This document shows, piece by piece, positions 22,801-35,422 of a stretch of DNA of 64,000 bases. Source of the DNA: Chlorophyllum brunneum. Taxonomy: Eukaryota > Basidiomycota > Agaricomycetes > Agaricales > Agaricaceae. The DNA lies in NCBI GenBank assembly GCA_963576785.1, contig OY756144.1, forward strand, positions 1,984,001 through 2,048,000, in the 5' to 3' direction. Position numbers and translations under genes: made by a program. A model generated the notes under the pieces. It saw only the letters and a program-made list of their open reading frames with translations. It searched no databases and had not been told where the DNA came from. Every line of letters begins with the position of its first letter. Position 1 is the stretch's first letter.

Positions 22801-25800
22801 CGCTTGTTGTCCGTTCCTGTGGGTTTGTCGGCCTCCGCAGCGGGTCCTTTAATGGACCTGGGCGCTACTCTCGGGAGATTCGAGACGGCGGTCGAATCCA
22901 AGATTGTGCCCTTCATTTCTCGTCGTCACAATAACCATGCTGATGATCTTGCCATCGCTATTATCACCACGTCCAAAGAGTTGTCAGAAGCTCCGGTTCC
23001 GCCAAAGCTCTCCTCCGAAAAACGGGCGAAGCTCATCAAGTCCCTACTAGTTCGGAAGCGCAAAGCCTTTAGCGATCTCTTGAGGGAACTGAAGGCCACA
23101 GGTCTTGCAAGCAACGTCAAAGCCGAAATCCTACGCCAGAATACCAACGTGCTGTGGCTTAGGGAGCAGCCACCACTCGAAAAGGCTGCCGCGGAATTTG
23201 GTGTGGAAAAGACTGAAACGTATTTCTCAAAGCTTCTTGCTTGCCTCCCAGAGCTGCGCACATCACTTTCCGGCCATCACGGCGACCTGCAAACCCGCGA
23301 ACTGCAACGTGGCCAATCATTCCTGGAATCAGGTTTATCTATTGCAATAGACCTCAGGGCTCGGTGAGTCACAACAATACGGTCTGCGTGTCCCTCCTAA
23401 TCCCCGTCTACAGTTTAGCCGCTGGGAGTAAAGACTACGCTCAACTGAAGAACATTAATTCTCGCTTGCTGGCTCTAGCTACTTCTGAAATTGAGATATT
23501 CCAGAAAAGTCTCTTTGATGCTGTCAGAGACATATCAGGTCTCATATGCAGGCTTTCTAGCGCGTTTACGGAGATTGTTCAGGATCTCAACCTCTTCAGA
23601 GACTTGCAAAAGGATGCCAAAGGGACTCCGATTGACGACCTAGAAAACTGCCTTGCGAGATGCAATGTCTTGAAAGACGATCTCGTGCGGATTCAGGACG
23701 CAGTAGAAAACACGCCTGTTCCTGCTCTCCGCCAAGGTGAGTTGAGAGAGTGGTGGCACTGCACCGAATTACTGACATAGAGTGCAGATGAGCATGGAAC
23801 CCTTCTGGCGGGTCTTGATTTCTTCAATTCATGCGCCTCTTCGCTGGCGGAATGGTCGTCGACGTATCCATATTTACGATATCTCTTCGAGCCAACAAGA
23901 AATTGGCTCTCCACAGAGAATGTGACGTACATTCAAATGGAGCCGTCCCATGAGTCATCGCAAAATTCCGTAGAACCTCTCCTTAATACCCTACTCTACC
24001 GTGTTCAGGCCATGGTCATGGAAGCGGACAAACTGAATGCGGATGTGCGTGAGGATAGAGAAATTGACCAACCTATACTCAAGCCCTACCGAGAGATACG
24101 CAACTTCTCTTATCTTCTATCGCTCCCTCACCTCCTCGAGCAACTCAATGCCTTGTTGGCTGCAGTTTCTACTGGAAGGGAGCTCACGCACGCCTTACAA
24201 TGCATACTACCCTTCCTTCACGTGTATCAAAACCTCACTCATACTCAGCTCGCAATTCACGCCCAATGGACAAATGCCATATTCAAGCTTGACTATGTTC
24301 TTTGTTCAACTCTTCTGAGGTTATCGAAGGAGGGTTTCTGCCAACCTCCTGAGACAGAAGAAGGTGGTGACGGCGAGGGAGATGCGCTAGAGTTCGCAGA
24401 TGGTACTGGTCTAGGTGAAGGGTCAGGGATGGAGAATATCAGCAAGGAAATTGAAGATGAAAGTCAAGTCGAGGGTCTCAAAGGCGACGATGAAGGGAAC
24501 CAGGGGACAGGCAACGACGATGGCGATGAAAATGCAGTTGAGATGTCGGAAGACTTTGGTGGCACATTGGAAGATGTTCCGGAAGACGGGCTGGAACAGG
24601 GGGAGGAAGGCGACAAATCTGATGAGGAGAGTGAAACAGATCCAGAGGAAAGGGTGGAGGATCTAGATCCTACGGATCCGTCAGCCTTGGATGAGAAGAT
24701 CTGGGGCGATGAGAGTGGAACCCATGACTCGAAGGATACACAAGATAAAGCCGGGAAGGACCATTCGGAGGAACCGAGTGGGGCAGCTGAAGTGGTGGCG
24801 AAGGAGAACAACGAAAGGCCGAAGGACCAGACAAAGGAGAGTGAGGAATCCAGAACGAAGGAACACGACGAAGAAGGGCCCGAGGTTGAGGAACGAGTTG
24901 AAGAAGAAGAGGGAGAGCCAAATGTTGCTGGTGCACCAATGGAAGACTACACCCAAGATGCAAAGGCACTCGACCTGCCAGATGATATGGAGCTGGACGT
25001 GGACGAGGAAGAGAAGGAAAAGAACACGAGCGAAGGTGAGCTGTCGGACGAAGGTGAAGGGGAGCTGCCAGACGAGAGTACGACGGGAGATAAGGAGTCC
25101 GACGATGATGTGGCATTTGATAACAAGCAGTTGGAAGGCATGGAAGGTGATGGACCAAAAGAGGATACAGTGGATGGTGATCAGGGCATGGAGATCGACA
25201 GTAAGACAGAGGTGGAACCAGGCGACGAGCATGAACCTGATGATCGTGAGGCACTTGAAGAGATCACTGCTCGTCCAGATACCTCGGTGGGAGACGAAGG
25301 TATCAGTCCCAACGACGAGACACAGACCCAAGATGAGGACCCCAGTTCAACGGGCCAGGCAGGTAGCTCTGCTGCAGACAGCGGGCAGAAGACCGCAAGC
25401 CAAGATAAAGTTATTGAAACGACTGGGTGCGTTTTCGTCATTGCATTCGCTTCATCCGCTAATAGAGATATAGGACTTACAACGACGCTCAAGAGTCATC
25501 CAATGAGGAAATTCCTGATGACGGCAGGGGAAATGCTGCCTCCGGTATACAGGAGGGTCAAAAGCAATCCGCTGTAGAGCAGAATGCCCAAGTAAACCCT
25601 CTCCGAAGTCTCGGAGATACTCTGAAGGAGATCAGAGAACGTTTCGACGAAATCCTGAACAGCGAAGCTACGGATCAACATAAACCAAAAGTCGGAGCAT
25701 TTGAAGCGCCCACTCAGCTTGAGTATCTCCAACACGATGATGAGGATGAGGATATGCAGGCCTTGGGACCCGCCAGCGAGGAACAAGTTGCCAAACTCGA

Positions 25801-27013
25801 TGATCTCAAATTCGTTGAAGATGACACCCACCTTGATCCTTCTTCCATGGACGTTGACGGATCTCTTCAGCCAGAACATCCTGAAAGGCCCACCGAGAGT
25901 CATACGCTCCAGACAGAGCAGAATGCCTCAGCCCTCCACGAAAACATCGAAGGGGCCATTTTACCTGGCATTTCCCCTCAACCACAACAGCCTATAGTCC
26001 CACCGGATCTGTCGTTATCAAAGGCAGATACGGAAATGGAGGAGGCTAGCGAAAATGTTGAGGCGGAGCTGAGGCAATGGCAAGCTGCAGATTTTCCTGA
26101 CTCCCATGCCGAGCATATGTGGCGACTCTACGAGTCCATGACACATGATCTCGCTTATGCTCTCTGCGAGCAACTACGGCTCATCTTAGAACCCACGTTA
26201 GCTACACGTCTAAAGGGTGACTTTCGGACTGGCAAGCGGCTGAACATGAAGAAGGTCATTCCCTACATTGCTAGTGACTACACCAAGGACAAGATTTGGC
26301 TACGGCGTACGAAGCCAAGTCAAAGGGAGTACCAAGTCCTCATTGCCATCGATGATTCTCGTTCTATGGCGGAATCACACTCCATCCACCTCGCGTACCA
26401 GACCCTCGCCCTTATCTCCAAAGCCTTGAGCCGCCTCGAATCTGGTGATATATCCATTGTCAAGTTCGGTGGGGCGGTTGACATTCTGCATGGCTTCGAT
26501 CAGGGGCCATTCACTGATCAAGCCGGAACCAAGGTCGTTAATGCGTTCACATTCAAACAGAAGGCAACCAATGTCCTTTCCCTGGTTAATACTAGCTTAA
26601 AGGTCCTCGAAAGCGCCCGCGGACGTCGTTCCATGTCCTCTGCCTCCGCTGCAGATCTTTGGCAGTTGGAAATTATCATCTCTGATGGGATTTGTCAGGA
26701 CCATGACAACCTCAGGACACTCCTACGTAAAGCAGAAGAGCAGAAGGTTATGATCGTTTTCATCGTCCTCGACTCGTTGCACCTCAATGCTGCTCCTGGA
26801 TCATCTTCTTCGAAAAATACCAATGCGGGTTCTATCCTGACTATGACTAAAGCAGAGTTTAGGAATGTTGATGGGAAGATGGAGATGGAGCTGCAGAAGT
26901 ATCTTGATTCGTTCCCATTCGAGTACTACGTGGTTTTGCGTGACGTGGAGGCTCTTCCAGACGTGTTAGCAGGTACTTTGAAGCAGTTTTTCGAGCGTAT
27001 CTCCGAGGAGTAG
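10847..27013 (+). CDS. MDN1: Midasin, AAA+ ribosome-assembly ATPase
   Basis: Midasin (Rea1) is the dynein-like nuclear ATPase that strips Ytm1 and Rsa4 from pre-60S particles. Nineteen exons sum to 15,216 nt (5,071 residues; yeast has 4,910): 10847-11346, 11411-11950, 12002-13570, 13635-13832, 13886-16319, 16374-16445, 16495-18888, 18943-19203, 19264-19585, 19639-19742, 19795-19890, 19938-20037, 20090-20157, 20206-20267, 20316-20454, 20509-23363, 23414-23736, 23788-25426, 25474-27013. Walker A sites: SPSAGKA (~400, degenerate), GETGTGKTS (759), EGPTSSGKTS (1196), GETGSGKTS (1492), GSPGVGKTS (1877), GPRNSGKSH (2184). Walker B sites: FEDID, WILLDEIN, WIVLDELN, VFLLDEIS, WVLLDEMN and LLLDGAN; the last lacks the catalytic Glu. 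A D/E-rich tether spans about 4200-4560, and the C-terminal MIDAS domain carries DDSRS at 4852-4856. A basic PRKRRKV motif at 882 could be an NLS. The small exons at 19.6-20.5 kb are the least certain joins. Confidence 0.96.
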
Positions 27014-27104
27014 TTTTTATCTAGAATACACCTGCTTATGTAACCATGTCGGACCAGAGACGATGCTGCATTAGTGCGGGGCAGGTTGGTGCCAGCACCA
27101 AACC

Positions 27105-29210
27105 ATGGCCAGTAACACCACACTCCCCATCTACTCCAAGGCAACGCACGAAACCATCGAAGCCGAAGAGCGAAAAGGTCTTCTCAGCGAGGACTACAGC
27201 GAGAAACCTGAACCCGACACCCGGCCTAACACATGGTCGACCAGGAAGATTGTAGTCACTGCTGCAGCCCTTATTGGCCTCCTCGTTACTGGCGCTGTTG
27301 CAAGGACGCTTTTGATACCACCTGTACCATCACATCGAAATTTGACGTTCCATGGGGGCACACTCAGATCCAACGGAACACACGACTTCAGACGGACGGT
27401 GCTCCTTGTTTCGATTGATGGCTTGAGGTGAGTATATCAGGCGTACATGCTCATGACGAGCTCATTCCTTACTGTATGAAGGGCGGACTATCTCGACCGG
27501 GGGTTCACGCCTCACCTCTTGGATATTAGCAAACAGGGACTTCGTGCCAAATCCATGCGACCTGTGTTTCCTGTAAGCAGCCATCATATGTCAAGAGTCT
27601 TGCGCTGAAATGGATATCACCCAGACATTGACATTTCCGTAAGCAACTACATTTCCACATGCAGAGGTGCATGCTGACGATTTGGTCGTAGGAATCACTG
27701 GGCTCTCATGTACGTCTTGTTCGGGAGGGCTATATACGCTACTGACAGGAGGAATCCAACAGGACTGGCCTTCACGCTGAGTCACACGGCATTGTGGCCA
27801 ACGTGAGTTAAATGTATGATTTTTTTGAGAACGTCTAGAACTGATTTCTGACAGAATTTCTGGGATCCCGTTTCCCAAACCGAGTTCCACTACAATAAGG
27901 CAGATGTGGTATACCTCCAACATTGGTGGTTTGGTGAGCCCGTGAGTATTAATTTGGCTTGATTGCGCTCTCTCGCTTATACCGAATTTCAGATGTGGGA
28001 GACTGCCATGAAGGCAGGGGTGCTTACGGCCAATCTCATGTGGTGGGTAATGTCAATTTCGTCTTGCGAATTCCGCTCCATCTTGCTCTCTGTTAAGGCC
28101 CGGGCCATTGAAAACTACCAGTGGAGCCTCACCGGCATACATGATACCTTGGAGGGTACGCCCACAAAACTCGCTTCTGAGCTGCTGAATTCTTACGGTT
28201 ATTCCAGGAACCCGTCTCACTGGAAGAGAAGTTAGATCAGATTCTTCAATGGCTTGATCTTCCACTTGAGGAACGACCTCAGCTCATCACGGGTTTGTGT
28301 TTTCTTAGATCGTTTCGCTCCAAAAATTCATTGGATTTCTCTTTAGCTTATGAACCCACACTGGATCAAGCAGGTCACAAATATGGCCCTCTCTCAGCTC
28401 AAGTGAATGTAAAGGCCTAAGGTTTCCTTACGGGTGCTTGCTCTGACAAGCTTTTGTAGGCGACTCTGAAGACTGTTGACATCTTCGCCAAGAATCTTCA
28501 TACCCAGTTGAAGGCTCGCAACCTCTCCGACATCGTGGACATTGTATTTGTCAGCGACCACGGTATGGTGGATACCACCTCGTATACCCTTGTATACATC
28601 GACGAGATCCTTGGCAGTGATGGGATGGAAGCGATTGAGCATGAAGACGGCTGGCCAGCCCTGGGCATTAGGTTCCGCGAGGGCACCAACGAAACATTCT
28701 ATTTGGAGCGATTGTGCATAGCGTCGGAACAATATCCGGAGCAGTTTGAGGTTTTCACGCGGGAGACTATGCCTCGTCGATGGCATTTTTCTAAGAGCGA
28801 GAGAATCGCCCCGATTTATGTTGTCCCCAAGGTCAACCATATTCTCACTACGAAGGAACAAGGACATAAGTACATGTCGAAAGGGGTGCGTGACTGTTGA
28901 GTTTCGACTTTTTACCTACATTGAATATTACCCGTAGAACCATGGCTTTGACAACGCCGAAACTGCAATGCAAGCCATGTTTGTTGCTCACGGCCCCTTC
29001 CCTGCTGTGGTCAAGAGCTTGCACCAGTCGAAGAGGAAACGTGCGCTGAGCTGGGCGAACAAAGGATGGCACTCGACCTCGGATGATACCTATGTGATGA
29101 ACACCTTTGCTAATGTGGAGATCTACGGACTCGTCATGAAGATGCTCGGAATTGAGAACTACGCAGCGAACCATAATGGTACAAGTGGATTCTGGGATGT
29201 TTATTTCTAG
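27105..29210 (+). CDS. Type II membrane nucleotide pyrophosphatase/phosphodiesterase (ENPP family)
   Basis: This metal-dependent ectoenzyme hydrolyses nucleotide or related phosphodiester bonds at the cell surface or in the vacuole. Twelve exons give 508 residues: 27105-27427, 27482-27572, 27625-27638, 27692-27709, 27763-27802, 27855-27941, 27993-28042, 28098-28155, 28208-28292, 28347-28408, 28460-28885 and 28938-29210. A cytoplasmic N-terminus precedes one membrane span (about 49-66), giving type II topology. The two-zinc site is complete: Asp105 (VSIDGLRADYL), nucleophile Thr141 in LTFPNH, Asp262/His266 (DQAGH), Asp309-His310 (SDHGM) and His420 (NHGFDN). The nucleophile sits on a 14 nt micro-exon followed by an 18 nt one. 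The gene starts only 91 bases after the MDN1 stop. The substrate (nucleotide versus phospholipid head group) cannot be told from sequence; an N-glycosylated type II ENPP is the family norm. Confidence 0.92.
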
Positions 29211-29448
29211 CCATCTACCAACCCTATTTACCTGCTCTTCATTTGTCCTCGATCTGTAGCATACTTGTTCCGCTTTTTTATAATAGAGGAATATATGAAA
29301 TCATATATTAATGGAGTGCAAAGGACATTCAGGGCATCAGTAATCGCCTGCACCATGACATACAAACTACATCACAAGATCCGTGCGTGCAAAACGAAGA
29401 GGAAAAGAAAAATAACATAGCGGCGTAAGTGAAAACAAAGGCTCCAGA

Positions 29449-30605
29449 CTAATGGTGACCGTCGGCGTCGAAGACGGTCTGGTTATTGTTGATATTCATG
29501 TGACCACCTGCAGCAGTGGGTATGTAGGCTTGCTCTGGTAGACCTGCCTCGTCGAGCCCCTCTGCAGCTTCAATAATCTCATAGAGTCTTGAGGCAACCT
29601 CAGGGGGAGGAACACGACCACCAAGGATGTCCTTGGCAGGTACAGGGGAACCATAGAAATCACGGTTGGCATCCTTGCGCTCAATTAGTACAGTGCCTTC
29701 CAAGGATACGCCGGCGAAAAGACCTATGGGTACATTGCAGTATCAGCACCCATACCAGAGTAAAACAACAAGTCAAGTCAAAAGCAGTGATTGATGGAAG
29801 CACAGCACAGCAAAGTGAAAAGGGAACGTACCCTTCGATTTGGAATACGAGAACATGGGGGCCGGGTGAGCGAGGGTAGCCTGTACACTACCCCCAGTAC
29901 CAATAGGACCAGCGGTAGCAGCGATATTTCCACCAATGGTGACGTTACCGCCAAGAGAGAATGCACGAACAGCATCTTCGCTGTTAAGGACGATGACGAA
30001 ATCTGTGATGTCGGCACCAACTTGGAGACCCCAGCCTACGCCAGCGGTGCCAATGCAAGATGGTGCAGACCAGGATCCATCGGGAAGACGGGCTATGACG
30101 ATGCCTGAGCCTGCTTTGCCAGAGAAGACGAAACCGGCTTTGACTACGGAGAAGACTGCTAGACCTGTTGAACGGGAGATGAGTCAGTTGGGTCCGGATG
30201 AATGAGTGTGGTAAAGGGCGGACCTCGCGCGTGTTGGAGGACGGCTTTGGGGATGGAGTTGAGTGCTGAGTCGGGTCGTTCAGGGTCAGCTGATTATGCA
30301 GTCGATGTAATGTGTTGGAAGGAATATAATCCGTATCGCATATCGCCAAGGAAAAGACAATACAAAAACCGGTGGAAAGAATCAGTTAGTCTGGCGTGTA
30401 CGATTGCACAACAGACCAACAGCGTATGCATACCTAAGAAACTCTCCAAGATATTGGCAGCCTTTTCCGCCTCGCCAGGTAGCGAGAAGCCCTGGATGAA
30501 TTCCTTGGATCCGCTGGCTACTTTGGTCGAACTCGTTTGAACAAAAGCAGTCGCTTGCATACCGGCTTTCTGTGCGCCTTTGCGGAACTTGTCGAGCAGG
30601 GACAT
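29449..30605 (-). CDS. SYLF (Ysc84-type) domain protein
   Basis: SYLF proteins bind phosphoinositides and, in yeast Ysc84, actin at endocytic sites. Four minus-strand exons (30605-30434, 30289-30224, 30164-29832, 29723-29449) give 281 residues. The N-terminus is helical (MSLLDKFRKGAQKAGMQAT). The SYLF core follows: IPKAVLQHARGLAVFSVVKAG, then GKAGSGIVIARLPDGSWSAP, then GVGWGLQVGADITDFVIVLN, SLGGNVTIGGN and YSKSKGLFAGVSLEG, and it ends in RKDANRDFYG. No SH3 domain follows, unlike yeast Ysc84/Lsb3, so this is the short SYLF-only form common in basidiomycetes. It converges on the ENPP gene, with 238 bases between the stop codons. Confidence 0.92.
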
Positions 30606-30762
30606 GATCAGTTGTGGTGGTGGTAGCTAGAGAGGGTTCGCATCATCCTCTCGCTCACTTGCGCCCGCGTGACATCACTGTCACTTGAAGGGCAGACTCA
30701 TATTAAAGTAGCTGTCCGCCATTCTACCTAGTAAATGTACATAAAACCCTACCCCATGTCAT

Positions 30763-32935
<2,173 letters not shown>

Positions 32936-33877
32936 TCTAGTTTCGAACAGTTTGTCGAGGGCGTTGCGTATATATACATTTCGAGAAAGCCGTTCATGAA
33001 AATTTGCTGTCAAGGCGAAGCCGAGCAAGGGGATGCCGACGGCGACTAGAGTGATGAGAAGGGTTGCAGACACGGGCTTGGAGCGACGATCGAGTGGTTG
33101 CGCGCCGCCCGGTGGTTTGTGGCATTTTTCTGAAATGTGAGGTTCCGACATTTGGATTTTGGCTGGAAATAATGTATGGATGCTATCTTGCTATTGGGTG
33201 CCTTTTGAGCTCCGGAGGATGAAAGTGCGGAGTTAGGTGTCGAAAGCTATGGCGGTTAGTAAAATGAAATGAGCGATAAGGCTTGCGAAGGACATGAACG
33301 AACAAAACCAGGAAGCTAGTTTGGGTCAGAACACCATGAGACGTCTACGACAGAGTGCGGAGTGCTTGAAGACAGCATTGCTCTATGGTTTAGAACTTGC
33401 AATGATTGTGCATGGGTGACAGGCCCTACCAGGGAGTAAAAAATAGCACAGGTCGAATATATTTATCAAGTGCTTCCCCACTCGAAGGACCAGTGATGGT
33501 CAACTGATAGCATGATAGGCGTATCAGCGATTTGAATGTGCTGTCTTATAATTCTATAGCTCGAATGTTGTCGGTGTGAGGGTCTGATGATGTCATACTT
33601 AGCAGTCCCGTGGTGCAGCGATGTTACGGCGGGACAGCAGCTGACAGGGTAGTTAGTCGCCGGGTGGAGATAAGTGTGTGTGTGTCTGCGGATCTTGCCA
33701 GTGCGAAGGTTGCGGTCGCCCAGACTTGTGGGATGCATTGGCTGATGAGCAGACTGCAGCCGTTATTTACAGATTGTGGGATGTAAAGCAGTGCTCCAGG
33801 AGCACGTGCCCTGGTTGTGGAAAGTGGACGGTGATGGCTCTGTGCTCTCCCCCATCCTCTCAACACTAATCCCTCCA
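32936..33877. other. Divergent promoter region, glucoamylase and PA-TM-RING gene
   Basis: These 942 bases separate two divergently transcribed genes. On the minus strand a TATATATA element (32969-32976) lies 34 bases before the chosen glucoamylase ATG. The first 216 bases are also an open in-frame extension of glucoamylase. I see no other gene. Confidence 0.45.
32969..32976 (-). promoter_or_regulatory. TATA box near the glucoamylase start
   Basis: TATATATA lies 34 bases upstream of the signal-peptide ATG at 32935, which leaves room for only a very short leader if that ATG is used. Confidence 0.45.
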
Positions 33878-35422
33878 ATGCTCTGGGGCTTCGTCCTCTG
33901 CACCTTCGTTTCCTTCTTCTCTTCGCTTTCCTCGGCCAAACCATTCGATTTTTCAGATGACGCGTTGGTGAGAACCCAATCCGATAGGACGTGGTTATGG
34001 GGTTGGGCTTGGGGCTCCGAAAGCACTGTCTCGATAGTTGATCATTCCCCCGTTATTTCATATACTTCGAGACCAGGTAACCAGCGAACCCCTCTCTCAT
34101 CTGTGGACTATCGCTGACTACGCCGTAGCTGCGTTTGGTGCAGAGATAGATGATCCCATTTTGGGATATGTCATTCCCCTTTCTTCATTTACTGCACCGT
34201 GCGCAAGTAACGAAACCACCGACCTCGCCATTCCACCAAACTCAGGATGCCCCAAGCTATGCCTCACTGGATCGCGTAGGCCAACAGACACCTGGATTGC
34301 ACTGGTCCAACGCGGCAAATGCGAATTTGTCAAAAAGGTCCGAGAGGCACAAGGACTCGGTGCAAAAGCTGTCGTAGTGGGGGGAGACGATCCAGAGATA
34401 TCCGGTTATCCTGATACCCTTGTCAACATGTATAGCCCAGGTTTGAATTTCCAGCTTTTCGGGTCGAATCTTCTAGGCGTCTCACCTACCCCACAGAGGA
34501 TGCTTCCGATATCAGGATTGCCGCGACGTACATCAAGTTTTCGGATTATATGCAGCTTTATACGCTCATAGGCAGTTCCAACACTACACATTCCGGACTG
34601 CAAACACTGAGCCTCTTGATCACTGCCGAATATTCTGCTTGGGAATGGTATTCGTAAGTCTCCTTTCCTGTTGCAGCTTGGCGACGCGTTCTGAAATAGG
34701 AAACTTTAGGCCAATAATCACGTTCATAGTCATCTTGCTCCTGCCATCAGTTCTGACATTCATCACTCTGCTCATACACCGCATACGGGCCGCTCGAGCA
34801 GCACAACGCGAGCGTGCACCAGAAGACATTGTACGAAGACTACCGTGGCGAGTATATACTGGCAACGGTTGGGAAAAGCACGAAGGAGGAGAACCCGTTC
34901 ATGACACACCCGCTATTCGGTCATCGGAGGTGGATTTGGAGGAAGGGATCCCACATGTGGAAGAGGCACCATCCGACAGCGTATCAAATCCGACGGCTGG
35001 TTCCGATGATGCATCTACATCTCATTTAGCCAAGGAACCAGGCCAACAACCTTGGTTCGAGTCCCAGCTAGAATGCGCTATTTGTCTCTCCGAGTTCACC
35101 AAAGGAGACAAAGTTCGCGTGCTGCCCTGCCATCACATCTTCCATCTCTGCGAGATAGACGAGTGGTTGATACAACGCAAGAAGCTGGTAGGTCTCCTTC
35201 TGTCCCCTTCATTCTTGACCTTGCTTCTCACCCTTTTGTTCTCTCCAGTGCCCTATATGCAAAGCTGACGTGACTCAACCTCAATCTCCGCCCCCACATA
35301 CAAGTCCTTCAACACCAGCCCCCAATTTACACCATGACACACACGACAGATCCCCATCACACGGACAAGATGCAACAGAGCGAACGCCGCTGTTATTCCA
35401 TGGCAATGAAGGACATGACTGA
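33878..35422 (+). CDS. PA-TM-RING ubiquitin ligase
   Basis: This is an endomembrane E3 ligase with a lumenal protease-associated (PA) domain, one membrane span and a cytosolic RING-H2 finger, the architecture of RNF13 and plant RMR proteins. Five exons (33878-34076, 34129-34440, 34497-34653, 34710-35187, 35249-35422) give 439 residues. I chose the ATG at 33878 because it begins a signal peptide ([20 protein letters not shown]). The PA domain reads [20 protein letters not shown] then [11 protein letters not shown]. The membrane span is about 224-247 ([19 protein letters not shown]). The RING starts at Cys345 ([38 protein letters not shown]) and ends CPICKAD, split by an intron just before that last pair. 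A Pro/Ser/Thr/His-rich tail follows. Likely substrates are membrane or vacuolar cargo, but this is not shown by the sequence. Confidence 0.92.

Noticed and set aside
24464..25473. Long open frames on both strands in the midasin acidic region.
   Set aside because: They are shadows of the repetitive GAA/GAG/GAT codons of the D/E-rich tether.
35054..35064. GGTTCGAGTCC, a perfect tRNA B-box.
   Set aside because: It lies within the PA-TM-RING coding exon (PWFESQ), and no cloverleaf, A-box or poly-T terminator surrounds it.
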